Shown piece by piece: positions 10,631 through 26,334 of a DNA stretch of 64,000 nt. The first letter of the stretch is position 1. Each line of letters opens with the position of its first letter. This DNA is from Volvariella volvacea V23 (Eukaryota > Basidiomycota > Agaricomycetes > Agaricales > Pluteaceae). A model generated the notes under the pieces. That model did no database searches. It was not told where the DNA came from and saw nothing but the letters and a program-made list of their open reading frames with translations. Location: contig KB722737.1 of the NCBI GenBank assembly GCA_000349905.1, positions 829,327-893,326 of the forward strand, read 5' to 3'. Position numbers and translations under genes: made by a program.

Positions 10631-11118
10631 TGCCGTAGGGCGTTGGTGGTAACGGTTAGGAGCCAAGAAGGGGTGGACCTGCCATAAGCCTTGCAGCTTT
10701 TGTTGGACATGCCGAATCTGACGATTACGGTCAGAAAACAATAACGAGGCAGACAAGATTATGGTGTGTGACGAGTCCGTGATGTGTGACACTAGGCGTC
10801 TCGGGTATTGATCTCGTCCCTGGAATATGGATGAAGAATTGTGTATATAAAGTCATTGCCACAGAGTCATCATTCTCGTTGCCTACATTTTCTCTACCAC
10901 CCGCGCGTCAGACCCGAGAGCTTTTGAGTCGGATGCCTGTGGTTATGTCACCACGCTTGAGGTGATCAACAAATCTATCGAAAGCTCTCTCCATTATTGT
11001 TAGACTATGGATGAAGAGAGGAGAATGACCAAGGATAGCCGTGGTTCTTATTGCATCATACGGACCACAATTCCCTCGTTGTTCCACCTATAGCTACATC
11101 AATAAATACTCTAGTTGG
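10631..11118. other. intergenic, P450 promoter side
   Basis: This holds the upstream region of the P450 gene and the 3' flank of VPS34, both on the minus strand. A TATATAA-like sequence lies near 10850. No open frame or RNA gene was seen. Confidence 0.4.
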
Positions 11119-14100
11119 TTAACTCCTCCAATACTGCGCCAAATCGTGGATGCGATCCAACACTACCGTGAAATATGACGTTTCATTCAACAACACCTCA
11201 AAATGCTTAATTGCCTCTTCCTCCGTCAAGTCCAACCTGAACTTCTCCTGAATCTGTTCGTGCACATCTCGGTGTTTGATATCGGGTATATTGGCATCCA
11301 CCATCAGTGCGACAAGGTTAAGAATCAAATTGGCACTTTTACGCAGAATCGTGAAGGCGGTAAAGCAGAAATTCTTGAATCGAGCGTAGTGTGGGGATTG
11401 AGCACCCCCCATTCCGTCCACCATTTCTTTGCAGACCTTGACTGCGGGCGGGAATGGTTTGGGGTCACGGCCTAGGATGTAACCGAAATCCACTGTGGAC
11501 CAGTTCGACTTAAGCACCGAGGCATCATGGGGGGGAATGTATACATACCGTGGAAGAAATGTCCTGCACACTGGGATGAGCCAATTAACAGACGAACAGG
11601 GGTATATGCACACACCGTCTGAGGCCACTAATAGATTGTCCAGATGTCGGTCACCAACGCCCAACAAGTATGTAACAACGCAATAACCAGCTGCATTTTA
11701 CTAAGCCCTAAGGAGAATCATAACGCAAGGATAACTCACCACAGCTACGAACAAACGTGTCAATGACTGCAGGATCCACCCCCGATGTCCCTACGCTCCC
11801 CGCATCAGGATTATAGGTCTTAAGATAATTTAACACGTTCCCATGCTCGCTAACAATCGCCGCAATCGTCTTGCTAGGTATAAACTGCGCCATACCCTGC
11901 AACGGTCCTGTGGCGAGTACATTATATGGGCTCAATTTCAGGTCCAGGTTCTCCTTGCGGAGTAGTCTGTCCATCAATGTGAATAACTGTATTACCAGCT
12001 GATCCTGTCGCATATCATCGCCATCTTTGAATATGACAGGGTATTCCGACCCATCAACGCATTGGAAGTATAGGAGTAAGGGGAATAGATTTGACTTGAA
12101 GACAGAGGATTTTTCAGGGATTATCCCTGTCACTTCGATTCGAGCGTTCAGGGGTAAGGGTAATGGTGACATTGAAGTAAGACCATTCTTGGAGTCTGCA
12201 AGAATAGACCGTAATTTCTCGATTTTCTTGGGTCGAGGGTCTTTTGACAAGCGAAGTTCCTTTGCTCGCTTTGCCAGTGTCTCAATGAGTAAACCTTGCC
12301 GCCGTATAAGCTCCCGACGTTCTAATCCACCCTCAGACTGCAAAGACGTGAGTAATGATATGGAATGCCGTTAAAACACGTACCTCAAGAATCTTGTTCA
12401 TGAACCTATACACAACTCGGCCATACATTTTGGCCATGACACGATCCTCTAATGCGACCTCCACCATAAGGTACCAATAGAGTCGGTTGCCAAGCATCAT
12501 ATTCTTCACTCCCCGTGAGATCAAGAAATCTGTGAGGCCACTATCTTCATACGATATTGCACTTGTAGCCGACCTTGATGACCGCTGGTCGGTAGCAACG
12601 CTCTCGAACTTCAATGCTTGGACTAATTGGAGGAGGTATAGTAGTAGCTCCTAAGAGCTCTTGAGTAAGGGATGGTCATTCAAGGTTATAGAACCTACCT
12701 CATCATCTGCTCTGCTTAGTTGCTTCACCGCGAATGCCCTAACGCGGGAGTCCACAGTGCTAGGTCCCAACAATTCAAGAGCATCGTCGGTATCAATCTC
12801 AGTCCACTGTGGTAGTAACTCTTCTACAGCTTGCTTAACTTCAGAGGAGTCTCGCCATGTTACGGATTTGAGGAATTTAGTCAAGCCTCGTTTATCACGG
12901 ACTAGATAGAAGCGGAATTTCCATATGAGGTCCTTTTCTTCGGACGTCAACGGTTGGCTTGGCGGGTAATTGAGTATTTGCTAGGTTCGCGTCGCGTAAA
13001 TGCTGGAAATCGGTATGTAGTTAATTTCATACTTACATTTAATTCGTCTCGAATCTTGGCATTCGGTTTGAGCTCCCGGTCATAAGGACCGCTTCTATGA
13101 CTTCGGACTAGACGACGATGCTTGTCCTCGACAGGGTTTTCTCTGCCAACATCGGGATCAACCATATGAATTGCATTGGAGGGGCGAATGAACGTCTTCT
13201 GCAAGCATAATGCACGTTAAGTAATACACCAATATGTCCAGAAATACGGACCGGCTCGCAAAATATCACGGGAAAATCGAAACGCGGAAGGTCAATATAA
13301 AGAAACAAGTTCTCAGACTTCTCGGTTTCTGTCTGCCGCAGACGAATACATTGTGAGCTTGATCTGGATAGGGGGAGTGGACAACCTACTGAATGGATTT
13401 CTTCCATCTTCCTGAAAGCTAGATTGTCCAGCCAATCACACTTTGGCAAGTCGCCCCGTTCGTACTTCTTCACTAACTATGGCATATGGGTCAGCAGGGG
13501 ATGAAATATAATGCGCACAGCAAGTACCTTCTCTAACCTCCCCATCTCGTCCTGGTGATTCAACTTGCTTGGTGTTGTAGACTCAAGGGAGCCATCTGCT
13601 TCCCGACCAAGCCATAACAGTAGTCTGTGCTTCCCCCGTTTAAGAGTCCTGCAGAAAGACCATGAAGGTACGAAGGAAGTCACAGCTTGGTGAACCCACC
13701 ATTTCTTGCTGAACATTCTAAAAGTGGAACCACCAAGAGGGGTAGTGACTCGTGGGCCAGCGATGTCCCAAACGGTAAATGTGATTTGGGAACTGAGTGG
13801 TAAGTCACAGTAGCGAATTGGCAGGGTAATCCACTCGTTCCATCTTTAGTATGCATTGTCAGTGAATAGATATCCATGACACTGAGCTCGATTTACATGT
13901 AGTTGTTCTTGAAAGCCTTAAATGAGGTCCTGAATGTGTTGATGAGCGGCTTGTTGTCCGCAACTAGCTGGCAGGTAATATAGAGGTCGGATAATGCACT
14001 TCGCGGTTCATCAGCACTACTTCATCGTGAAACAAATTAGGACACCCACGGGGCTTGATCCCCGTGAAAGCGCAGGTCAGGGTTCTGCAGCAACTCCGTA

Positions 14101-14263
14101 AACGTCCTTTGTTTCCGAACGCCCTCAAGTTGTGTTCTGACAAGATAAAGTCAGTACAGAACCCACCAACTTATCACCCGAGACGGTACATTCTGAAAGT
14201 GACGGGAAGCTTGAGATCTGATAGCTTTGCAAATGTGAAGTCGTCTCTGTTGTCCTTGTCCAT
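11119..14263 (-). CDS. VPS34: class III phosphatidylinositol 3-kinase Vps34
   Basis: Makes phosphatidylinositol 3-phosphate for endosome sorting and autophagy, normally with Vps15 and Vps30/Beclin. The N-terminus (MDKDNRDDFTFAKLSDLKLP) opens the C2 domain, which continues through SDLYITCQLVADNKPLINTF and TPLGGSTFRMFSKKW. The helical PIK domain follows (KDLIWKFRFYLVRDKRGLTK, then VRAFAVKQLSRADDE). The kinase domain has the P-loop side (VIFKDGDDMRQDQLVIQLFT), the helix KLSPYNVLATGPLQGMAQFI, the catalytic loop GVGDRHLDNLLV (D-R-H-x-x-N) and the activation loop DFGYILGRDPKPFPP. The extreme C-terminus, VLDRIHDLAQYWRS, matches the Vps34 membrane-engaging helix. Many short introns interrupt the gene. 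All catalytic residues I can see are intact. The start is the ATG at 14263; 158 nt separate it from divergent KTI12. Confidence 0.96.
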
Positions 14264-14420
14264 GTGCGTCGAGAAAGTTGCAGAGCTGGAAAGAGATACG
14301 CCACCAAGCTGGACCGAACGGCCTGAAGCGCGTTCACACCATAAGCGGTTAATGGGATGTGCTTATGTAAGGACGTGACGAAGTGTGACGTGCAATAATC
14401 AGCCCCTGGAGAAGTACTCT
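14264..14420. promoter_or_regulatory. shared divergent promoter, VPS34 / KTI12
   Basis: Only 157 bases lie between the two start codons, so the promoters must overlap. No motif was assigned. Confidence 0.5.
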
Positions 14421-15547
14421 ATGGCTCTCGTTACGATTTCTGGTTTTCCTTGCTCTTCAAAGACTAAACGAGCGCTGCAACTCAAGCAATTCATTGAAGA
14501 GAAACTATCAGAACCGAGCTATGACGGTCCCAAACCAAAGGTCGTCATCATATCCGATGACACTCTGAATATCGATAGATCTGTCTACAATGGTATCAGA
14601 CACCTCCACACCCTGATGCCACCCCGTGGTATATGTTGCATCATTTATACCAATACACCCCGCAGACAGCAAGTCTGAGAAAATTGCCCGAGGGAAGCTG
14701 TTTGCTGCCCTACAACGCGAACTAAGTGTCGACAAGATTGTCATCCTCGACGGACTGAATTACATCAAGGGATTCCGATATCAACTTTATTGTGCTGCGA
14801 GGGAAGCGAAAGTGCGGGTATGTACGGTATGTGACGTCCTTTTTTCAGCATGTTCCCCGCTTTTCATATTTTGCTAGATTTTCACCGCGATAACACCTGA
14901 AGTATGCCGAGCATGGAATCAGTCATGTAACCATTACCCTCCAGCGACGTACGTCACGTCTATTGCAACCTCGTCAATTGGCTCACATTCTTAGAACTTT
15001 TGTATTATTAGACTTGATGCCCTAATAATGCGATTTGAAGAACCAAACTCAATGGTTCGATGGGACGCTCCACTATTCACTATTTTGTGGAACGAAGAAA
15101 CAATTCCAAGCGATAGCATCTGGGATGCAATAATGAAAGGTGCAATTAAGCCACCAAACGTTAGCGCCCTCAATGTATGCTGCTCAGCCAATGTGTTCAA
15201 TAGAACCTGTTATAATTACTCGTCTACAGGTCAGCAAATCCCCGACGGACGCACTTCACGTCCTAGAACAGACAGCCACGACACTTTTGACGTCCATTCT
15301 CAGTTCACCTAGCGTATCTCTTGGCACAGGTGGTCCCACACCACTCAAAATTGGCGATACAGCTGTCACGTTAGAATTACCCGCACGGTCAATTACTATG
15401 TCTGAACTACAGCGACTGAAGAGGTCGTTCGTTGTTGTGCATAAGAAGGCTATTACACTTGGGACAACAGAGAAAGGATCGGTGGATTGGAGTCAAGAAA
15501 AGGTGGCGGAGAAGTTCGTGACCTATCTGCAAGAGCACTTGTTGTAG
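14421..15547 (+). CDS. KTI12: Elongator-associated P-loop protein Kti12
   Basis: Kti12 is the ATPase partner of Elongator, needed for wobble-uridine tRNA modification. The N-terminus MALVTISGFPCSSKTKRALQ carries the Kti12/PSTK-type P-loop (G-x-P-x-S-x-K-T). The motif VVIISDDTLNIDRSVYND spans the first intron (donor after AATG, acceptor CCGCAG) and continues SKSEKIARGKLFAALQREL. The Walker B-like strand DKIVILDGLNYIKGFRYQLY follows. Later regions are IMRFEEPNSMVRWDAPLFTI and, in the last exon, LPARSITMSELQRLKRSFVV and the C-terminal WSQEKVAEKFVTYLQEHLL. About four introns. The P-loop appears intact. The start is the ATG directly before ALVTISG; an upstream in-frame ATG at 14385 would add 12 residues but is not conserved-looking. 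Confidence 0.92.
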
Positions 15548-15789
15548 TGCGAGAATGTTACGTTAGGCGACGCGGAATTCTTCAAGTTGAGCCTTGTAGT
15601 ACCACGTCGTCGAAACACCAATAAACATCTTATCCTGACTAGCCTAATCTATGTTATTACCCTAATGGTCGCTGGAAGTAGCAGTGCTCTACGTTTATGT
15701 TTGTCATTGATACGAAGTATTACCTATTGGGGGATCTATGCTCAGGTATACTCACTGCATTACATGGCATGTCCTATTACTGTTAAATA

Positions 15790-16550
15790 GTCCACACCCA
15801 AGTGTACTGGAACTTATCCCCGACGCCGCTCCTCTCTATGATGGAAGCTGTTTCTTATCTTGTGAAACGGGTACGTCTGAGCTGGGCTCCCTCCCCCATT
15901 ACATTCTTCAATGGCGCAAATACCCATGACGATAATGGCATCATTACCAACATGCAATACACACCGGTGAAATACGCACAGATCCGCTAGAGTGCCACGA
16001 GGCAACACGCAAGGCCATTTTTGCCGATATCATTATGTGGATCGAAAACCAGAATCGAGAACATGGTGTACTCTGGCTTCGTGGCCCAGCAGGCTTTGGG
16101 AAACCAGCCATCGCGAAGACTACTGCAGAGCGATTGGATGTCAAAGATTCTAAGGCGAAGGTCGCAGGGTCCTTCTTCTGATCTCCAACGCAACAGCCTC
16201 GCTCATTTTGTCTCTACCCTCTCATACCAATTGGCCGTACGCTACGAAAAGGTGGGATGGGAGATAGACAAGGCTATCGGAGAAGATGCCTTGGTCTTGC
16301 GCGCAGACATAACTGTTCAGTGGAGGCCATTGTCCTGGAAAACTGGTCTAGCACTTGCTAATACTCATATAAAGTATGCAAGGGTAAGGGGTTTACCTTT
16401 AGATCAACAAGGTGCATCTGGGCCGGGGACGGTCGATTTACCCTGCACTTTCTTAACGATACTCACGGAGGACCCGGAGGATTTGTTGGAGACATTGTAT
16501 GTCCTTCGTCCCTCTCTATATATTCATTTTCAGTGTAGGTGCTAGGCCGG
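15790..16550 (+). pseudogene. decayed NACHT (STAND) NTPase fragment
   Basis: In one frame, about 15945-16181, the sequence reads HTGEIRTDPLECHEATRKAI then FADIIMWIENQNREHGVLWL and RGPAGFGKPAIAKTTAERL. This is the linker and Walker A region of Agaricomycete NACHT NTPases, signal-transduction ATPases related to animal NLRs. The Walker A has G-F-G-K-P where G-x-G-K-S/T is required. The frame hits TGA at 16179 after GSFF, just where functional copies continue with FFSR. Further NACHT-like sequence continues in another frame (SLAHFVSTLSYQLAVRYEKV, then WEIDKAIGEDALVLRADITV; about 16195-16325). Upstream, 15802-15960 includes an FNGANTHDDNGIITNMQ-like piece. No full-length frame can be restored by introns that I could find, so this is a broken copy. 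Such genes are abundant and fast-evolving in mushroom genomes. Confidence 0.75.
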
Positions 16551-17252
16551 AAATTAGTCTTCAATTAATATTCGCTTGGAGTAGACCATGGGCCTCATAT
16601 CCGTGAGTAGCGCCCATGTACATCCTATTTTCGAGCTGAGAGAACCTTTTAATAGGAAAAAACGAACACGGTTGGCCATGGCGACCTATTTGCGTTCAAG
16701 AACACTTGTTGCATTGCTGAGGCAACTTCCACCAAAATATTATCATCATCATGAATTAAATGGAGAGAATGTTTTTGAGCGGTTATCCGAGGCAATTGAA
16801 TAACTCCTTCCTTTGTTTTGTCATCTCAGTAACATCACGCGCACAGAATAAGCTTACAGATTCGGCTCAGGATCTCGTAGACCATTGGAAGGGGGGGAAT
16901 GTTATCGTCCTACGGCCGGAGGCGCAGGGAATTGCTTGTTGAATGGGAGCCACCAAGAATTGCCCCAGTCGCCTTATCGCGGGGACCGTACTGAGCAAGC
17001 AACCCCTTGCATTGGTACCGTACTATACCCCAAGCTAGGTATTCTATTGAGAGCAGGAATACAGCGACGCCAACGATTAATTTCTATTAGTCGAGTTAGT
17101 TATTTGCTGAATTTATCTGAGCGACGGATTGGATGCTAGCGAGTGGAGCCTCCTCAAGACCCAACTATGCTTTTAGTGAGTAAACATGAGCGAAGAGACT
17201 AGAATAACCAGACGTACATATTTTCCTGTAATGACATACACCTACTAAGATG
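16551..17252. other. no gene recognised
   Basis: Only short frames without recognisable content. It probably holds further decayed sequence behind the NACHT remnant and the 3' flank of the bL34m gene. Confidence 0.4.
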
Positions 17253-17675
17253 CTAATGCGAGAGGTACTTTCTTCCCTTGGTCATCCTCCTTATGAGGAC
17301 TTTACGACCACCAATAGAACGCTTGCGAGCCAAGAAGCCGTGCTTGCGCTTCCGTTTACGTTGAGATGGTTGGTACTCTGTCCCTCGCTGTGCATTACGC
17401 ATTTGAAGGAGTGACCCCAGGACTTGGGATGTGTGCGCCGTAGTTTCATGCGCCTGTGCGGGTGTGCAGGAAAGAATGCTTGAATGATTGGGAAGTAGCC
17501 ATGAAACTGAGCGGGTGCTTGGGATGGGTGAAAAGGAAGTGACGCGTCGGAAGGCTGGGGAGGCGGTGTTCAGGATGGCTGGTGCTGGTGTAGGCAGAGA
17601 GGATGCGACGCGGGCGACGGGGAGCGTAGGAGGCCTTGAGAGCAGCTGGGCGAGTGCCCTTGGAATTCGAGGCAT
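17253..17675 (-). CDS. mitochondrial ribosomal protein bL34m
   Basis: Single-exon gene of 140 residues. The N-terminal ~95 residues are a Ser/Pro/Ala/Arg-rich mitochondrial targeting and linker region ([20 protein letters not shown]). The C-terminal ~45 residues are the compact, highly basic L34 domain: [19 protein letters not shown] then [20 protein letters not shown], ending YLSH. Bacterial L34 has the same TxQPSxxKRxRxHGFxxRxxTxxGRxVxxxRRxKGRxxL pattern, a component of the large subunit. The start is the first ATG of the frame. It is divergently paired with the alanyl-tRNA synthetase gene, which also serves mitochondrial translation. Confidence 0.93.
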   Translation of the reverse strand: MPRIPRALAQLLSRPPTLPVARVASSLPTPAPAILNTASPAFRRVTSFSPIPSTRSVSWLLPNHSSILSCTPAQAHETTAHTSQVLGSLLQMRNAQRGTEYQPSQRKRKRKHGFLARKRSIGGRKVLIRRMTKGRKYLSH

Positions 17676-21577
<3,902 letters not shown>

Positions 21578-22336
21578 TCGACCCCTCGTCATTTCGTTCC
21601 TCAATTAGGTTCACGAATTCCCTAATTAGATTCTCCCCGTATTCGTTTGTTCTGTTTCATCAGTGTGCTGGAGTAAATTTGAACTGGGCATGTATTCATA
21701 AAATTGTTAAAGTAAATTAAGTAAATTTAAATTATGTATCGAAGGATTATCAGTGGACCATGCGTGAGAAGAGGAAGTCCTAGATGGACCGATGGAACCA
21801 AATAGACCACTACATATCAAATCGTCCATCGTGGTGTAAGGAAGTGAGTATCAACACATCGTCGGGCGTACTAAGCACAAGAGGTGAGCAACTTTCACGT
21901 CCCTTTACCTTGTCATAGCGGGCTGGGAGTATGTCAGAATGGAATAAGATCAATTTGGAGGGAAGAATTCGGGTCTGAGGGGTGGATGCGGAGGGTGGTG
22001 GGTTGGATGTGATTGTGCTAGAAGCAATGAATTTGGTCGACTTCTGGGGCAGATTCGATTGCTGGGTGGATTGGACGTGCAGCTTTCTGGTAGGGCGATA
22101 GGACTTGACGCGATAATTGTTGGAAAGGGATCAGTGCACAAGTTCTACGCCTATACCATAAAATCAGGAGAAGAGTACCCAGCCTGCCCAAGATCGCCTT
22201 GGTTCCTCCGAGCTTCGTCGTCTGCCAGAAATCGTGGATCGGCATACTAACCAACTCCTTTCTTCGCTTTGCAATTAGGTTTGTTTTTACGACCTAGTAC
22301 CCGACATCTTTTTGTTTCCCTCCAAAAAATTCCATC
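21578..22336. other. intergenic, RPS18 promoter
   Basis: Contains the 3' flank of ALA1 with an A/T-rich stretch near 21700-21735 and the upstream region of RPS18, with a pyrimidine-rich leader at about 22250-22330. No gene recognised. Confidence 0.4.
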
Positions 22337-22992
22337 ATGTCTCTCGTTGTCCCGGAACAGCATCAACAATTCCAGGTTGGTATCCTGTTTCTAGCTCACG
22401 GCTAAATCGCACTCATTTTCTCGATCACTTGGATACTACAGCACATCTTGCGTTTGCTCAACACTAACGTTGATGGTAAGCGCAAGGTCATGTATGCCTT
22501 GACTGAGATCAAGGGTGTTGGTCGTCGTTACTCCAACTTGGTCTGCAAGAAGGCCGATGTTGATCTGAACAAGCGGTGAGTAACCTACGATACCCAGCCA
22601 GATCAGTATTATTTACGATAACTATATGGCAGCGCTGGTGAACTTAACCCCGATGAGCTAGAGCGCATCGTCACAATTATCCAAAACCCTACACAATACA
22701 AGATCCCGACATGGTTCTTGAACAGACAGAAGGATATCATTGACGGCAAGAACTCACAAATCTTGTCCAACGGTGTCGACTCCAAGCTCCGTGATGATCT
22801 TGAGAGACTGAAGAAGATTCGTGCTCACCGTGGTCTCCGGCACTTCTGGGGTCTCCGTGTTCGTGGCCAACACACAAAGACCACTGGTGCGTTCCACTTC
22901 ATCTCAAGGTATAGTGAAGAGGATCTAATTGTGACTACTTTTGATCAGGTCGTCGCGGAAAGACCGTCGGTGTGTCCAAGAAGCGTGGTTAA
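22337..22992 (+). CDS. RPS18: 40S ribosomal protein S18 (uS13)
   Basis: Small-subunit head protein contacting the P-site tRNA and the intersubunit bridge. It begins [13 protein letters not shown], with the first intron after CAG (GTTGGT donor), then [60 protein letters not shown] and [20 protein letters not shown]. The basic tail is [21 protein letters not shown]. Length is about 156 residues, normal for eukaryotic uS13. Three introns: after QFQ, after DLNKR and inside the TGR codon region near 22885-22948. The H2TH fold motifs and the basic tail are complete. Confidence 0.96.
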
Positions 22993-23253
22993 ACGTCATG
23001 ATTGTAGCACTGTGTTTTTACGTTTTGTGGTTCTTGTATGGCACTACAACATGCATGATTTATGCGCCTCTCGGAGTTCTGTATGCTTCTCAAAAGTTCT
23101 CGACTTTCATTGCTCTTTAATTTCAGCTGGTTCGAGGAACTGTTCATGCGAGTGTAAGAATAATTAAAGTACTGAATGGGGATGGTTATGTCTATACAAA
23201 TAATCAATCGTACGTTAGGTATAGTAATCAACGGAGAAGTCCCAGTGAAGGGG

Positions 23254-24210
23254 CTATTGAGATGGTGGAGGGGGTGCGGTGGTGGATGCAGATGATGAAG
23301 GTGCTTCTGCAGCAGCTTCTGGCGCAGCAGCGCCCTCGGATGCGTTAAGTTCCGCCTCGAGACGTTCTCTTGCACGGACGACTTTGGATTGGAGGTAATG
23401 CGAGTTTTGGGGAACGAAAGCATGTCGTCCACGCGTAGGTGCAGCCGGTTTGGCTGGTGGGGGTGGAGGAGAGTTTGCTTTGAACAGGTGCTCGTAGTTC
23501 TGAAGGTGGAGATGTCAGTTTGGGGCAATGACTAGGATCTGGTCGCGTTCCTCATGATTTCGCTCGGGCAGATGAGCCAATGAGGGCCCATTACACCAGA
23601 AAGGGAACGAAGAACCCAAAATCATGTCCACATGTGGAGGTGAGAGAATGAAATGCGAACGAACCTTGAGAATTTGTTCCATCGGGTCCCCATTTTTGGT
23701 GTTTAGGATGAGATGAGCCTCATCCAGAGTCATGCGGTGCTCTCTTGTCAATTTGTCTGTTATTGAGCCAGAGTTGGCGTTTCCGACGCCTGCGACGTCG
23801 TTGCCCAAGGCTCCTTGTGGTGAGTTCTTGGCATCTGAAAGAGTTGGAGGTATGTGGAGATGCGTTTGTCGTGTGAGTGTGAAATTTGGTGTTTATTGAG
23901 GGGAGGGGTTAGGAGAGGGTTGTGTGGATTGAAGAACAAGAACGGAGCATGAGTTGCGATGGCATTGGTCAGTGGTGTGAAACTATGTGATTTGAATTGA
24001 CCACATACTTTTGACTGCTTGTCTGCCTGCTTCTAGGAATGCTTTGCCGAGGATTCGGGTACCAGTTATGGCGATTTGAATTAGGACTTTCGGGGAGGCC
24101 TGTTAGGGTGAAGCAGAATGGTTGTGTGAATACGTTGCGATGCAAGGGTGGAGGTGATCGCGTCCGTCCTATTGTGTTCAGACATGAGATGGAAAGGGAT
24201 TGCTTACCAT
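23254..24210 (-). CDS. PAM16: mitochondrial import motor subunit Pam16 (Tim16)
   Basis: Pam16 is the J-like partner of Pam18 in the TIM23 import motor and tethers Pam18 to the inner membrane. The first coding exon is only the ATG (24210-24208), directly followed by a GTAAGC donor; exon 2 starts at 24099 and reads ASPKVLIQIAITGTRILGKA FLEAGRQAVK, the typical hydrophobic N-terminus. The J-like domain has SITDKLTREHRMTLDEAHLI then LNTKNGDPMEQILK, with the degenerate position of the HPD motif. Helix NYEHLFKANSPPPPPAKPA follows. The C-terminus is QNSHYLQSKVVRARERLEAE plus an Ala/Ser/Pro tail ending PPPPSQ. Order, length of about 150 residues and motif match known fungal Pam16. Confidence 0.9.
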
Positions 24211-24661
24211 CACAGAAAAGGTTGAGAAGGGTGGAGAAGCAAGGTATTAAGCGGATAAATCTCAAGTGGAACTAATATTCCTTCTACGGACCCAAGATCG
24301 ACAGCACAGCAAGCGAAAAGAGCGAAAAGAGCACGAGAAAGAAAAGGATGGAGCTCGTGGATAGAGCTAACGGCGTCCGGAGGGCGGTGAGCGGGTTGGG
24401 TGTTGTCCAAAGTGACGCTGTCTTGAAAATTCCTCCTGGAGCCTAAACTCAGTGACTGTGGGAACTTGATACCGGATCGGGGAGAACTGGGACATCAAAC
24501 TTTTTCGATTGACGCTCGGAGTGCTCGACGGGATCGAAATCTATGGTGGTACGTTATTGTTTCTCTTGGTGCAATTATGCATTCTGAAGGGGTTTGTAGG
24601 TTTATCCACTAGACCATCACACAGGATTGACGACATAGCACAAGCTGCTAGTTATCTGACA
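24211..24661. promoter_or_regulatory. shared divergent region, PAM16 / RPA43
   Basis: 450 bases between two divergent starts. An in-frame extension of RPA43 reaches up to 24509 but lacks conserved content. No specific motif assigned. Confidence 0.4.
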
Positions 24662-26025
24662 ATGGGCCGAAGCGAAGGCGAAAAGAAGAGAAAGGCATCT
24701 GCAGGGGGGAATGTTGCAAGTGGAGACGTATCTGCTTTGAAGAAGGCCAAGGTAGAGAAAGTGGATGGGAAGGGGAAAGGGAAGGCCAGGGCTCTCCCAC
24801 CTCCCCCAGCATCAGTGGTCACTTCTACTGCCGATGCACCGACGCTTGCGAAAGATACAACAGCATTTCAAGTTATAAAAGCTACAATGGTCGTATCCGT
24901 ACCGCCGAGGTTTGCAGCAAACCCGAGAGCAGGTGTGGAAGAGATGTTAGATGGGATGGTTATGAGGTGCGTTCCCTGTGGTTCGCATTGTGGAGGTTGC
25001 TGATCGTCTACCATTGCATGAAGGTATATTCCTGGTCTGAGAGGTGTTGTTCTATCACACTCAAGCCTTGTCTTTCTCGACAAGGCGGCTACCATAAAGG
25101 CAGACTGTCCATACCTCGTGTGCAACATTGGTTTCGATGCCCTCGTATGGAGTCCTGCTGTTGGAACCAAACTAAGTAAGAACATTTCCCTATTTCCCCC
25201 CGTCGTCTTTCCATGTCCTGCAAATTCTCATCCTCTCAGCCAGTTGGAAAAGTAAATATATGTTCGCCGGATCATGTTGGTCTACTTGTACATCAGACCT
25301 TTAATGTGTCAATACCGCGACATCATATACCAACGGATTCCTGGGAGTTTGAGTATGGCGCCGCAGAGAATGACCCAGAGTTTGGGCCTTCTGCCGCCGA
25401 ACAAGGTGAAGGAGATGAGGGAGAAAAGAAAGAGGGCGAAAGTGAGGAAGCCAAAGGTGAGAAGGACAGCCAGGAGCATGCCTCGAGCGCCGGAAGATGG
25501 GTGCATAGGCTCACTGCTGATCCCTTGGGAGGACAAAAAGGTTATGTGGAGTTTACAGTTATTGGGTATGTATTCCTAGCTGCAAAGAAGTTCATCTATT
25601 CAACGCTCTTTAGATTTACAGTGGCGAATGAAATGATTTCTCTTATCGGCTCTATACAACCCGATCCATTTTCGCCACACCACGTACCACCGACGGCTGC
25701 AAAGTCAAAACCAACAGAAGACGATGACGACCAGGAAGATACATTTGTGGATAAGCTCGCCCTTTCGGGTGACGAAGAGGACGCTGAGGACTCGGAGGGA
25801 GATGGCGAGACTTTGGGGAGCGAGGATAGTGGTGGAGAAGATACGTTCAAGACGTTGGGCAAAAAAGCAGGAGAGGTGGCTGCCCAACGACGAGCCGAGG
25901 CTGAGAAGGCCGCTGCAGCCGCGGAAAAGGAGAAGGAGAGTAAAAAGAAAAAGCGAAAAGCGGAGGCGACTGAGGCGACTGAGGCAGCAGAGCCGGGGAA
26001 GAAGCGAAAAAAGAAGAAGGAATGA
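24662..26025 (+). CDS. RPA43: RNA polymerase I subunit RPA43
   Basis: RPA43 with RPA14 forms the stalk of RNA polymerase I and binds Rrn3. The N-terminus is basic (MGRSEGEKKRKASAG). The SHS2-like part reads FQVIKATMVVSVPPRFAANP and, after an intron, YIPGLRGVVLSHSSLVFLDK then KADCPYLVCNIGFDALVWSP. The OB-fold part reads LIGKVNICSPDHVGLLVHQT then FNVSIPRHHIPTDSWEFEYG. The fold ends GYVEFTVIG followed by FTVANEMISLIGSIQPDP after an intron. A long C-terminal tail is acidic (DDDDQEDTFVDKLALSGDEE) and then Lys-rich (KKKKRKAEATEATEAAEP), ending KKRKKKKE, a nucleolar localisation-like signal. The insertion of an acidic EGEKKEGESEEAKGEKDS loop inside the OB fold is typical of fungal RPA43. Confidence 0.9.
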
Positions 26026-26334
26026 TCGCCTGGTACTGTACCACTATGATACTGCGAGTTGTAAACCTTTCCCGTTGTATCTGAAACTTGGACTCGACTT
26101 CCTCGTGCCTCTCTATAGCGCCAAGACCAGGCTAGTTCAGCCCGGAAAATTAAATGGACGTAATATTATAATGAATTCATTCCTCGGTACCACCGATATC
26201 GAGCTCCGCCAGGGTGAGGATGCACACCAGTGGTTAAAACAAGACTGCGAGTTTGTGGAGCCTAGATGAAGTTTAGACTGTGCCTCCATCATCGGCAGAG
26301 GCATTCCCAAAGAGACGACAACTGTCACACACCC

